A stretch of DNA of 64,000 nt from Oligoflexia bacterium (lineage in GTDB: Bacteria; Bdellovibrionota; Bdellovibrionia; JABDDW01): positions 463,217 to 527,216 of the forward strand of contig JADJXN010000002.1 in the NCBI GenBank assembly GCA_016715815.1, read 5' to 3'. Both the position numbers and the translations under genes were made by a program. Position 1 is the first letter of the stretch; each line of letters opens with the position of its first letter. Below the pieces are notes generated by a model. That model saw only the letters and a program-made list of their open reading frames with translations. It did no database searches and was not told where the DNA came from. Shown here in pieces: positions 28,067 through 37,427 of this stretch.

Positions 28067-29701
28067 ATGCGGCTTTCGTGTGTATTTGGATTTTTAATAT
28101 TTTTAAATATTAATATCGCAAACGCGCGTACCGTTTCTGTTGATTTTAATTCTCAAACATATTTTGATTCTACAAACACCACAGCGGTTTGGAATTCTGC
28201 CCTGGGAAAAGCTCATCCCCCAATAGCAATAGATCAAAGCACGGGCGCTGGTATTAATGAAAACAATGCTCTAAGTTTGGGCCTTGGCACAAACGGATCT
28301 TTTGAGCCAGCTACATATGCCGCTTTTTCTGAGGGTGGTTCTACTGCAGGAAATGTAATAACCATTAACACAGATACTTATAGTGTTTTGCAATTTACAA
28401 ATTTTACTTTGGCCTCTGGTTGGACTTTGCGGGGCAAAGGCTCAAACCCACTTGTGATTAAGGTTTTAGGGAATTTTACAAATGCCGGAACCATTACCTG
28501 TAGTGGTGACAATGGTGAAAGTATGAACACTAACGTTGCTGTTCAGCCGCAAGGTGGAACTGCAAGGTGCGGTGGCGGGGCCGGTGGTAATGGCGGTTAT
28601 TCCGGTCTTGCGGCAACACAAGGTAGTAGTGGTTGCACGGTTCCTGTTTGTAATATTACCGGTGGCAATGGCGGCTCAACACAACTTACTGACAGTGGCG
28701 GTGGCGGCGGTGGTGGTGGCTACTATAGTGCTGTTGCAGGTTCTAACGGAACAGGCACGGGCCCTGGTGCTGGTGGAACTTCTGAGCTTGATGCTTTAAT
28801 GACAAAAATTGGGGCCGCCAGCGGTGGTCCTGGCGGGGGAAGTGGTGGCGGAGGCGGAGGATATTCTACAACTACGGGCCCTGCAAGTGGAGCTGGTGGT
28901 GGAGCCGGTGGCGGCGTAATTATTTTAACAGTGGGTGGGAATTTTACTAATTCTGGTTCTGTTTTAGCAAATGGTGGAAATGGTGGAACCTTTAGCGCTG
29001 GCACTGAAAGAGCCGGCGGTGGTGGCGGTGGAGCCGGGGGAAGTGTGTGGATACAAGTTGCTGGCAATTTAGATAATACTGGTGGAACCATCACAGCACT
29101 TGGCGGGAGCGGTGGAGCTGGAGTTGGTGGTGGTGGTAATGGTGGTAATGGTGCCAGCGGTAGAACGTGGTTGACGTTTGGAAATACTTTTGCAGGAAAT
29201 TCTGAAAACCCAGTGGCCAATTTAGGTGATCTTGGATTTGTTAGATACTCTGAGAGCTCTTACGTTATTCAATCAAAATCAATAGATGCTAGAAACTCTA
29301 GCCCAACATTTACATCATTTAGTATGACCAACACTTCATTTGGAACAGGTAGTGCTACATTAGAAGTAGCGGGCTCTAATGATAATTTTGCAAGTGATAA
29401 TACTGGTTGGGTTTTGGCATCATCACCCAGCTCTTTAAATGGTAAGAGATATTTTAAATTTAGAATTACTTTTCAATACATTTCAAGCCCTGCTGTAAAC
29501 ACAACTCCCATTGCTACACCTTTTGAAGTAACAGCGGTAAGTGCTAACTATGATGGCTTTACACAGTCGGAATTTAATTTAGCACCGGCATGTGGAAGGT
29601 TGGGTGGTGGGCCCTTTGAAGTTTTATTTTTGATTACACTTTTATTTTTTATGAGAAGATTGTTTTTAGAAAGACCAGCCAAGCCACAGATAAATAGTTA
29701 A
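28067..29701 (+). CDS. glycine-rich surface protein with possible C-terminal sorting signal
   Basis: 544 residues. A Sec signal peptide (VFGFLIFLNINIANA) leads to a beta-rich region. From about residue 165 to 370 there is extreme glycine enrichment (GGGGGGGYYS, GGPGGGSGGGGGGYS). The C-terminus has a Gly-Gly-Gly-Pro-Phe-Glu motif, a hydrophobic helix LFLITLLFFM and a basic RR. That layout resembles the tripartite CTERM sorting signals cleaved by rhombosortase- or exosortase-like enzymes; no such enzyme is in the window. The gene starts one base after the preceding stop, and its last 36 bases overlap the convergent FecR-like gene. Confidence 0.7.
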   Translation: MRLSCVFGFLIFLNINIANARTVSVDFNSQTYFDSTNTTAVWNSALGKAHPPIAIDQSTGAGINENNALSLGLGTNGSFEPATYAAFSEGGSTAGNVITINTDTYSVLQFTNFTLASGWTLRGKGSNPLVIKVLGNFTNAGTITCSGDNGESMNTNVAVQPQGGTARCGGGAGGNGGYSGLAATQGSSGCTVPVCNITGGNGGSTQLTDSGGGGGGGGYYSAVAGSNGTGTGPGAGGTSELDALMTKIGAASGGPGGGSGGGGGGYSTTTGPASGAGGGAGGGVIILTVGGNFTNSGSVLANGGNGGTFSAGTERAGGGGGGAGGSVWIQVAGNLDNTGGTITALGGSGGAGVGGGGNGGNGASGRTWLTFGNTFAGNSENPVANLGDLGFVRYSESSYVIQSKSIDARNSSPTFTSFSMTNTSFGTGSATLEVAGSNDNFASDNTGWVLASSPSSLNGKRYFKFRITFQYISSPAVNTTPIATPFEVTAVSANYDGFTQSEFNLAPACGRLGGGPFEVLFLITLLFFMRRLFLERPAKPQINS

Positions 29702-31939
29702 GTCGTGCCATAAATCTTTATTAAGGCTATACCCTGTTTGAAGCCTTGCTTCAGCAGTGATATCAACAGTGCTGAACAGTGGCCATGATTGCTGGCCCGA
29801 GCCTTCAAGCACAAAATTTTCTCCGCCAACAAAAAGTAGACGATACTTTCTTTTATCTACAATCCATTGCTTCATTAAACCAGCTGCTAGAGGTGTGTAG
29901 TAAGTTAGGGCTTCAAGGTCAGCACGTTTAAATAATGGAAATTGTCCCGCGACAATTCCCCAAGAGTCGTTTTTGATAAAAGTGCCTCGCATAGCTATGG
30001 TTGAGGTTTTCCCTTGAAACGGGAATTGACTCTCCGGGCTTCCTACGGCTGTTAAGGATCTGGCTTCAAATTCTAGATGCCAGAAACTAAAATTATGCTC
30101 TGGTGGGCGAATGGTGGCGCGCGCATTCCATACACCCACTCCAAAAAGTTTTGATCTAAAATCAATTCCTCGCTGAAGGCTTATTGTGGCAAAGCCGCCC
30201 CCTTCAATTTTAAAATTCCATGGCTCATGGGAATAATCTACTTCTTGTTCTTTTGGCTTGATGACAACAGGTGCTGCTTCTACTTTTGGTGGAGGAGCTT
30301 CTATTTTTAGTTCCTCCTCGGAAGGTTTTTTTGCAACAACTGGCGGTGGTGCCACTGGCTTAACCGGTCCTTGAGGGATTTGGTTTAAATCTGCATAAGC
30401 AGTCTCGCTGAATAAACCCTGCTCGCCAGTAATATCACGGCCTGCCACGCGCCAATAATATTGGCCAAGTTCAAAATTTTTCCATTTGTAACTTTCTCTT
30501 TTTACATGGGCTGCTGCTACTAAATCTCTAAAATCAAGGGAGCGACTAATTTCCACAACATAACTATTAGCTCCTTCAACAGGCTCCCACTGAAACTCTG
30601 CAAAATAATTTTTGGCGGGCTTTGCTAAGCTAGGCTTTCTTGCCTCTGCTTGAGGAATAATTAAATTAAAAATAAATTTTATGCTTTTTTGAAATAAAAT
30701 TGAAAATTTTTGATTCTTTCTATTATTTATATTACTTGCGGTGCCATCGTCCCTAATCACTTTTGGTGATTTTAATTTTGGAGCTTGAAGGGGTTTATCT
30801 AAAACAAAAAAGTTATTGTAATACATCTCTGGTATTTCAAAACCAGAGCTATCAAGGCCCCGCACGCGCCAAAAAAATTCTCCAACAGCTGAAACATTAA
30901 CTTCAACACCCATTTTTGTGGTTTTAATTTGCTTTATTATTTTTTTAAATTCTTCATCAATGGCAAGCTCAAAAACATATTGCTCAACGTCTTTTGTTTG
31001 TGTCCATAAAAATTCAATGGGTGTGTCTTTTTTAAATCTTTGTCGTACTACCGGGTTTACTAAATAAATTTTAGGAGCAGGCCAAATGGCAATTTGTCTT
31101 TCAAAGGTGGCAGCATTTTCAGAAATAAGTTTTGCTAAATAAGGCCCGTGTGGGAGTTTTAATTTATAACTACTTTGGGCTTCATGAATATTAACATCCA
31201 ATTCTTCATTTGTGTCTTTACCCCTTACGTTTATGCCATTAATTTGTCCTTCCCAGGAAAAATTAACTTCAGCCTGCTCAGAGTGAGTGTAAATTCTATG
31301 CCCATCAATAGGTATGTTCCATTTTATTTGGGCTACTTTTTCAACATCAATTTTACCGTCATTAACTTTGGCACTCTCGCCAGCACTAATGGTTTTAGCA
31401 ACATCAAGAGTTTGTGGGTGTAGTAATTTAACTTCACCCTCAAGGGCATCAATTTGAATTTTGTCATCCTCGGTGGTTCTAATATTCATTTTGGTGTCAT
31501 TAGAGGCCTCAACTACAAACTCTTCTGTCTCAACACTTTGCGGGTTGCGGCCTGAGCGCGCAGAGAGATTGCCTTTTTTAAAGCGCAAGCGCAAGGGCCC
31601 ATCAGCATCGCCTGAGCGTGGTGGCTCAATAACAACCAAAGTATTTTCATTCATAGAGATGTGGCTATCACCTTGAAGTGCTATTTCTGCGGCTGATTGA
31701 TTTAGTGTTAAAACAGAATCAAAAGCAAAAAGGTTTTGCTCGGTTTTTGTTTCTTCCCAAATTAAAGAGTCTTGTGCTTTTTTTCTAACCTGTGATCTGC
31801 TTTTTAAAATTTTACCTAAGGGCATTTGATTTAATTCATTTTGTGTGGACGCTGAATAAGGGTTTTGGATGTCATGGTAGAGCCACCCGGCCTCTAAAAA
31901 AAGTAACAAAAATGCCAATGAAACAAGATATTTATCCAC
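29666..31939 (-). CDS. FecR-domain protein with Ig-like repeats and a barrel-like tail
   Basis: 757 residues. An N-terminal membrane anchor or signal (LVSLAFLLLFLEAGWLY) is followed by a FecR-like region: QSAAEIALQGDSHISMNENTLVVI, then LRFKKGNLSARS and ALEGEVKLLHPQTL with AGESAKV. Beta-sandwich repeats come next (two clear copies, around W-x-x-V-x-x-x-x-x-YVVEI-S and YYWRVAGRD). A proline-rich linker (KPVAPPPVVAKKPSEEE) leads to a 170-residue tail that may form outer-membrane strands. It probably spans the periplasm between membrane and wall. The gene overlaps the glycine-rich gene tail to tail. Confidence 0.7.
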   Translation of the reverse strand: MDKYLVSLAFLLLFLEAGWLYHDIQNPYSASTQNELNQMPLGKILKSRSQVRKKAQDSLIWEETKTEQNLFAFDSVLTLNQSAAEIALQGDSHISMNENTLVVIEPPRSGDADGPLRLRFKKGNLSARSGRNPQSVETEEFVVEASNDTKMNIRTTEDDKIQIDALEGEVKLLHPQTLDVAKTISAGESAKVNDGKIDVEKVAQIKWNIPIDGHRIYTHSEQAEVNFSWEGQINGINVRGKDTNEELDVNIHEAQSSYKLKLPHGPYLAKLISENAATFERQIAIWPAPKIYLVNPVVRQRFKKDTPIEFLWTQTKDVEQYVFELAIDEEFKKIIKQIKTTKMGVEVNVSAVGEFFWRVRGLDSSGFEIPEMYYNNFFVLDKPLQAPKLKSPKVIRDDGTASNINNRKNQKFSILFQKSIKFIFNLIIPQAEARKPSLAKPAKNYFAEFQWEPVEGANSYVVEISRSLDFRDLVAAAHVKRESYKWKNFELGQYYWRVAGRDITGEQGLFSETAYADLNQIPQGPVKPVAPPPVVAKKPSEEELKIEAPPPKVEAAPVVIKPKEQEVDYSHEPWNFKIEGGGFATISLQRGIDFRSKLFGVGVWNARATIRPPEHNFSFWHLEFEARSLTAVGSPESQFPFQGKTSTIAMRGTFIKNDSWGIVAGQFPLFKRADLEALTYYTPLAAGLMKQWIVDKRKYRLLFVGGENFVLEGSGQQSWPLFSTVDITAEARLQTGYSLNKDLWHDLTIYLWLGWSF

Positions 31940-32043
31940 GCTTTCTTTTCGTCAATTTTGTACTTAAGTAGGAGTCTAGATGGCCCATGCAAGCTCATAC
32001 TGGACTGGACATTTGTGCTGGTTATTAGAAGGGTGTAATAAAA

Positions 32044-33186
32044 CTAGCGAAGTGTACGGAAAGTAGTAGCGTCATTGCTAGCTTGTGAGCCGGAGCCTGG
32101 CTCTACACTAACAACATAGAGGCTGTAGAGTGTGAATGGGGTAAGACCAGTTAAATTCATAACGTGCATAGTGGTGGGTGCACTATCATAGGCTTCTTGG
32201 TTAACGCTGTAGGGGTAAGCTGAGTAAACAACTTTTGAATCAGTTGGAACGTTTGTCTCCCACTGAATCACAGCGCTGTCACGGCCTACACTTACAATTT
32301 GAAAGTTTGAAATAGTCACGTCTGTCACTTGCGCACAAGGGTTGGAGCCAAAGCTTGCAGGAAGCCTAAAGTTTTCAGTGCTTACAACTCTCCATCCACG
32401 AGCCAATAAATCATTAAATGCATTAGGTGCTGAAGGAGTCTGTGTGGAATCCCAAAACAAACTGTTACCTTGGCGTCCGCATAAAGGATCATTCACATCA
32501 GCTGGGTTTTCAGGATAAGGTCTCCATAATAATGTTAAAGCAATGTGGTAGCGTGGGCCTTGATAGTAGTCAAGCTTCATTGGAAGCATAGTGTTTTGAT
32601 CAAAAGGTATTCTCTCGCTTGAGCAAGCCATTCTAGTTGGGTGTGTGCCATTGTTATCTACTAATGTTCTAAAGCCTAAGCCTAAATCATCTATTTGCAT
32701 AACAGCGCCGTCGTCACTTAAAAGTGCAAATTGGTAATCACCAACTGGGTCACCTTCACGTAATTTTAAAAAGCTCTCAACGTGTAAACCAAAATACTCA
32801 TATAATGTATCACCGGTTTGATCTTGAATTAAACTTCCAGCTTCTGTAACAAAGCCGAAATCAAAAGGCCTTGTGGGAGTATCTAACTTATTTAAGAAAA
32901 GTGTTACATCAGCTAAATGACCATTATTAATATAGTCTATAACATTAGTGTAACGGGGTTGATCATCTGAGAGATAAACAAGGTTAGCCACAGCACCATT
33001 ATAAGGTAAAGCGGGGTCGCCTCCACTAAATGGAGTGCAGACAACTTTTGAGTTATCAATGGGTGGTTTAATGTCAACGTTGGTGCCGCCACTTGAGCCG
33101 CTATCACCATAAACACAAGCAGCCAAAGATGCCAGCAATGTGGATGACATTAGTAACCTATAAAATTTGAAACCTTGAAGTTTCAT
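32044..33186 (-). CDS. lipoprotein with PA14-like and fibronectin III-like domains
   Basis: 380 residues with lipobox LAAC (about Cys-23) and a Gly/Ser spacer. Residues about 70-250 look like a PA14 beta-barrel: it has FLKLREGDPVGDYQFALLSDDGAVMQIDDLG and a later Y-x-x-GPRYHIALTLLWRP. That fold often binds carbohydrate. The last 95 residues form a fibronectin type III domain (VQWETNVPTDSKVVY-like, then LTGLTPFTLYSLYV). It is probably surface-exposed. A TCTCA-N4-TGAGA palindrome lies 31-44 bases upstream of the start. Confidence 0.75.
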   Translation of the reverse strand: MKLQGFKFYRLLMSSTLLASLAACVYGDSGSSGGTNVDIKPPIDNSKVVCTPFSGGDPALPYNGAVANLVYLSDDQPRYTNVIDYINNGHLADVTLFLNKLDTPTRPFDFGFVTEAGSLIQDQTGDTLYEYFGLHVESFLKLREGDPVGDYQFALLSDDGAVMQIDDLGLGFRTLVDNNGTHPTRMACSSERIPFDQNTMLPMKLDYYQGPRYHIALTLLWRPYPENPADVNDPLCGRQGNSLFWDSTQTPSAPNAFNDLLARGWRVVSTENFRLPASFGSNPCAQVTDVTISNFQIVSVGRDSAVIQWETNVPTDSKVVYSAYPYSVNQEAYDSAPTTMHVMNLTGLTPFTLYSLYVVSVEPGSGSQASNDATTFRTLR

Positions 33187-33216
33187 TACGTCCCCCTGAC
33201 GTCCTACAGAGCGCTA

Positions 33217-33230
33217 TCTCATAAATGAGA
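33217..33230. promoter_or_regulatory. TCTCA-N4-TGAGA palindrome upstream of the PA14-like lipoprotein
   Basis: The sequence is TCTCA TAAA TGAGA, preceded by A and followed by TTCG. The same 14-base palindrome appears four more times in this window (44109-44122 and three copies at 62052-62110), so a shared regulator is possible. Its position just upstream of the lipoprotein start would suit a repressor. Confidence 0.5.
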
Positions 33231-33312
33231 TTCGCCTATATTCTGTATCGGGACGTTGGTCCTGTAACTTTAATCGACAATTTTTGAGTCTTTTCACGGG
33301 GTTGTGAGCGGG

Positions 33313-34806
33313 CTATTTTAGCCCTGGGGAAACGATAAAATTTTCAATAAAATCAAATAGTTGGCTAACTACTAATGTTAAAAGCACAGCTGGGATGGAG
33401 CCCTCTAATATTAAATTATAATCATCAAGCCTAATTCCCGTCAGAATGGGTTGGCCGAAACCGCCTGCACCAACAAGGGCTCCTAAAGTAGCAAAGCCTA
33501 CGGTCATAACGGCAGCAGTTTTAATTCCAGATAAAATTGAGGTTAAAGCTAAAGGAAGCTCAATTTTAAAAAGCATTGTTTTAAAGGAAAAATTTAAAAC
33601 TTGAGCTGTTTTTATTAAAGCTTTTGGGATTTGTGAAAACCCATTATGAGTTGCGCGCACTATTGGGAGTAGGGCATATAAAATAAGAGCAATGAGTGCC
33701 GGGGTATCACCAATGCCTCTTAAGCCTAAAAGATTAAGTGGTTTAATGAGTAAAACTAAAAGTGCAAGGGCAGGAATGGTTTGTACAGCGCCAATGAACC
33801 AAAGAATAAACTTACCCAAAGATGGAATTTTAAATGCAATCACTCCTAAAGGAACAGCAATTAAAATGGCAACAACAAGTGCAATGGTTACTAAATATAT
33901 ATGCTCTTTGGTGCGTACTAAAATTCTTTCTTTTTGAGTGGCCAATTTATAATCAACTTCTACGCCAAAGGCTTCATTTAAAAAATAAGATGCAGCTTTT
34001 GCGGAGGGCAGCTTATCTATTTTGACCATGTTATTAAGGTTAATCATTTTTTGTTCAGAAATTTTACCACTAAAACTGTTGATTGTTTTTTCTGCAAGAG
34101 GATTTTTTTCTTTCAAATCAAGACGGTAGAGATAAACGGCTTCATATTTAGGAAAGTAATTAAGATCATCAATCAAAGAAGTAAGGTCATAGTATTTAAT
34201 TTCTGCATCGGTGGAGTAAAAATCAGTAACATCAATATCATTTGTTTCAAGTGCCCGATAAGCTATGTCGTGGTCCAGACCGCGCACAAATTTATGAGGC
34301 AATTTATATTTTTCTTTAAGCCCGGGCCAGCCGTCTTGGCGCTGTCTAAATTCTTCACTTAAGCCTATTTTTAAATCTAGGTGACGGTTTAAATCAGAAA
34401 TATTTTTTACTCCAAGTGAGTCTGCGCGGGCCTTCTTCATTCCTATTGCATAAGTGTTGTTAAAGCCTAAAGGGGTGCTTATACCAATGCCTTTTTGCTC
34501 AAGTTTTAATTTTAGCTCGTCAAAGCTATTAATATTCTCTTTTAAAATTTCCTCAGTGATGGTGCCTGTGTATTCAGGGTAAATGTCAATATCTCCTGTG
34601 AGAAGGGCATTCCATAAAATACGGGTTCCACCCAGCTCTGCTTTATGTTCAGCTTTAATTTCTTTTTGGCTCAGGGCAAGTCTTGCTATTTCCCCAAGCG
34701 TAACTGATTCAGTGAATTTTTTTGAACCTATTATAATGGGCTTTGCTTGCACTTGAGCTTGATAGCTATTAAAAAAAATAAATAGGGCGAATAAAAAATA
34801 TTTCAT
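33313..34806 (-). CDS. ABC transporter: fused osmolyte-type binding protein and permease
   Basis: 497 residues. After a signal peptide, residues about 22-285 form a glycine-betaine/choline-type binding protein (IIIGSKKFTESVTLGEIA, GGTRILWNALLTGDIDIYPEYTGT, and DLKIGLSEEF). The C-terminal 210 residues are a permease with about five membrane helices and the motif AAVMTVGFATLGALVGAGGFG. This binding-protein-first fusion belongs to the OpuC/ProWX group. The substrate may be a quaternary amine; ergothioneine or proline betaine are also possible. A hairpin GGGCTA-TTT-TAGCCC overlaps the stop codon. The start overlaps the ATPase gene (ATGA). Confidence 0.88.
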   Translation of the reverse strand: MKYFLFALFIFFNSYQAQVQAKPIIIGSKKFTESVTLGEIARLALSQKEIKAEHKAELGGTRILWNALLTGDIDIYPEYTGTITEEILKENINSFDELKLKLEQKGIGISTPLGFNNTYAIGMKKARADSLGVKNISDLNRHLDLKIGLSEEFRQRQDGWPGLKEKYKLPHKFVRGLDHDIAYRALETNDIDVTDFYSTDAEIKYYDLTSLIDDLNYFPKYEAVYLYRLDLKEKNPLAEKTINSFSGKISEQKMINLNNMVKIDKLPSAKAASYFLNEAFGVEVDYKLATQKERILVRTKEHIYLVTIALVVAILIAVPLGVIAFKIPSLGKFILWFIGAVQTIPALALLVLLIKPLNLLGLRGIGDTPALIALILYALLPIVRATHNGFSQIPKALIKTAQVLNFSFKTMLFKIELPLALTSILSGIKTAAVMTVGFATLGALVGAGGFGQPILTGIRLDDYNLILEGSIPAVLLTLVVSQLFDFIENFIVSPGLK

Positions 34807-35521
34807 AATTGGGAGCCTACAAATTTTTTAACAAAATCATTTAAAGGGTTATCTATAAGCTCTTTCATAGAGCCTTTTTGAACAATAATGCCTTTATTTA
34901 AAAGTAAAATTTGGTTACATAAAAGGCCTGCCTCAAAAAGATCATGTGTGACAAGTAAAACTGTTTTTTTAAGCTTTGTAATGAGCTCTTTTAATTCTTG
35001 TTGTAGATCAGCCTTTGTAATGGGATCCAATGATCCAAGGGGCTCATCTAAAAGTAAAACTGGGGGGTCTAAAAATAAGGCCCGCATAATACCAATTCTT
35101 TGGCGCTGTCCTCCGGAGAGCTGGCGCGGGTAGAGCTTTAATAAATTAATTTGAAGTTTTGTTATCTCACAAAGCTCGTCAATACGGGCTTGAATTTGCG
35201 CATCTGTAAGCCCTGCTTCTTTTGCCACGATTTTTAAATTATCCAAAGCGGTGAGGTGGGGGAAAAGGCCACCATCTTGAATAACATAACCAATTTTTTT
35301 TCTAATTTTTCTTAAATTTGCACTTTCAATTTTATCTGAGCCCAGGTAAATTTCCCTTGATCCAGCTTAGTGAGCCCGCAAATAAGTTTAAGCACAGTTG
35401 TTTTACCAGAACCGCTTAAGCCTAAAAGGGCTGTGGCACTTGCCTTTGGTACTTCAAGGCTAAGGTTGGTAAGTACGCTTTGTGTGCTAAAAGATTTATA
35501 GACGTTCTGAAGTTTTATCAT
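34803..35521 (-). CDS. ABC transporter ATPase (OpuCA/ProV type), interrupted by one frameshift
   Basis: About 240 residues in two frames. It starts at MIKLQNVYKSF (ATG at 35521). The Walker A is GLSGSGKTT, the signature LSGGQRQRIG, Walker B VLLLDEP, and the switch His is in LVTHD. The break is at three C (35341-35343; G on the coding strand): one more base gives GSDKIESANLRKIRKKIGYVIQ, the expected Q-loop region. It powers the adjacent fused binding protein-permease. It lacks the CBS domains of long ProV proteins, so its length is that of a minimal ATPase. The gene is divergent from the LamG-type lipoprotein gene. Confidence 0.88.
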
Positions 35522-35600
35522 TTTTATTAAGCATCTGTTTACCTTGAATAATAGATGGGTCAAGGCCTTTTTGAGCAGTTTAAAATTATTGCCGATAAGT

Positions 35601-36339
35601 ATGCTTATGCTGCGAATTTTATTAGCCGTATGGCTTTTTATTTTTGCTTTAAGCTGTGTGAATGGAAATCTAGAATCCACAAGCTTTAATGGTTTTGGGG
35701 GCCTATCAGTTGAACGGCACAACTGATAGGATTAATATTTCACAGTCACATACAAGTACTGCGGCACATACGCTTGAACTTTTTGTTATAGTAAATAACC
35801 CTGCAGCCTACACATATAAGCCTATTGTGTATTTTGGTTATACTGGTACAAGTTTATATCTTCAAATCTCAGGTGCTGGTCCATATTATTTTGAATTCCA
35901 ATTATTAGGTGCTGCATGCACAGGGAATCCATGGGTGACATCTACAACGCCAATTGTAGCAGGACAAAAATATCATATAGCTTGGGCTCATGATGGAACT
36001 TGGGGCGCTATTTTTGTTAATGGGGTAAAAGAACTTAACCAATCTTCTGGTGGTAATGGTGGTTGTGCACGCACAAACACTGTTATTGGTGGGGATGCGG
36101 GCGGAAACTACTTTCCAGGTATAATTGATGAGGTCCGCCTCTCAAGCATTTCTCGTGTTACTAGTCCAAATACTGCGACAACATATCCTGTACCAACTGT
36201 GCCTTATAATATGGATGCTAATACTGTTTTACTTTTTCATTCTGAGGAAACTGGAGGATTTATATCTAATAGTTCCCCCAGTGCTACATTTACCAAAGTG
36301 GGCTCGCCGTTATTAATCAACTCGCCATTTCCCTTATAG
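35601..36339 (+). CDS. LamG-like lipoprotein, interrupted by one frameshift
   Basis: About 245 residues in two frames. The first (from ATG 35601) is a lipoprotein signal LLAVWLFIFALSC and a short spacer NLESTSFNGFG. Removing one G from a G5 run (35697-35701) joins it to AYQLNGTTDRINI, the typical opening of a LamG/concanavalin-like jelly-roll domain. The rest of that domain is visible (HTLELFVIV, WAHDGTWGAIFVNGVKEL, and a final IIDEVRLSSISR). Such domains bind carbohydrate or protein ligands. Without the correction, the body would lack any export signal, which supports a single gene. Confidence 0.78.
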
Positions 36340-36383
36340 AGCACTATACTTTTACTAAGATATTTTATACCTTCAAATAATAA

Positions 36384-37427
36384 ATGGGTAATTTCTTAAA
36401 AGTTTTATTTTTATTCTTTAGTGCTCACGTCGGGTATGGCCAAGAGCTTTCAGAGCAAGCTCGCTGTCAAGAGGCTTTAATTAATGGTCCCACGCTGTCC
36501 CATGTGGCAGCTTATTGTTTTAAGGGGAGAATTTATGGACCGGGCGGAACCCTTGAACAACTATTAGAGCTAAATAAAGACATTAAAGATCCAAATAAAT
36601 TTCCAAAAGGTTTTAAAATAAATATTAACTCAGAAAAGCTTGTGGCAAAAAACGAAGAAACTCAAAAAGCCATTAGTGAGGTTAAAGAGCAGCAAAAAGT
36701 TGAAGTCGCAAAGCCTGCTGTAGTTGAGCCCCCACCACCGCCACCAAAGAAGGTGACTCAAGTTGAGGAAGTTAAAGAAAGTGGTCCGCCAACAAGATAC
36801 TTACAGGTAGATGCCATTAGCTCTCTTTATCTCACAAGTGTTCCTAACTCCCCATTCCCGCCTTACGGATTTGGTTATTCTTTTACTGAGCAACTTGGTG
36901 TGCGCTACTTAAAATGGTTTGATAATTATGCCCTTTTAGGAATTTTAAAGGCCAAAGTTTTATCTTTCACCTCTTCTATTTCAAGTAACTCACCCATCTC
37001 ACTTGAGGCAAGGTATATTAAAAAGTGGCCTTTAGGAGTTCCGGGTTTGGTTAACAAAATATTTCAAAATGCTCATTTCACAGGTGTTGGCGGGCTTGAG
37101 TATTACATAAATTCCCAAGAAACCAGTTACAAGCAATTTGCAGATAAATATTTAATGCTTAAAGCGGGAGCTGGTGTGCAATTTGATAGTTTTAGTAAAT
37201 GGGGAATAAATTCAGAATTACTAATTGGAAAGGGTTTATTAAATACCTCTTATGCTGTGGATTGGGCTTTTGGTGTAAATTATAATTTTAATCAAATATG
37301 GTCTGCCCTTCTTACTTACCAATTTAAATATTATTGGGTCACAGGCGTTAATGATGCCCCTGACGGAGTTTTGCCTTTTGGTGAAATTCATAGCGATGTT
37401 ATTTTAAGCATTAGAAAAAACTTTTAA
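36384..37427 (+). CDS. exported protein with proline linker and outer-membrane barrel-like domain
   Basis: 347 residues. The signal peptide KVLFLFFSAHVGYG is followed by a small domain containing two cysteines (residues about 25-90, possibly LysM-like: FKGRIYGPGGTLEQLLELNKDIKDP). A linker of six prolines (EPPPPPPKK) lies near residue 120. The remaining 210 residues have the alternating pattern of a beta-barrel, with the last strand ending VILSIRKNF. The terminal Phe is the usual outer-membrane assembly signal. The layout suggests a peptidoglycan-contacting, OmpA-like outer-membrane protein with the order reversed. Confidence 0.65.
   Translation: MGNFLKVLFLFFSAHVGYGQELSEQARCQEALINGPTLSHVAAYCFKGRIYGPGGTLEQLLELNKDIKDPNKFPKGFKININSEKLVAKNEETQKAISEVKEQQKVEVAKPAVVEPPPPPPKKVTQVEEVKESGPPTRYLQVDAISSLYLTSVPNSPFPPYGFGYSFTEQLGVRYLKWFDNYALLGILKAKVLSFTSSISSNSPISLEARYIKKWPLGVPGLVNKIFQNAHFTGVGGLEYYINSQETSYKQFADKYLMLKAGAGVQFDSFSKWGINSELLIGKGLLNTSYAVDWAFGVNYNFNQIWSALLTYQFKYYWVTGVNDAPDGVLPFGEIHSDVILSIRKNF

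Noticed and set aside
28723..29220. Proline-rich minus-strand frame opposite the glycine-rich protein
   Set aside because: GGN repeats read as CCN on the other strand, so the proline-rich frame is a composition artefact of the glycine-rich gene.
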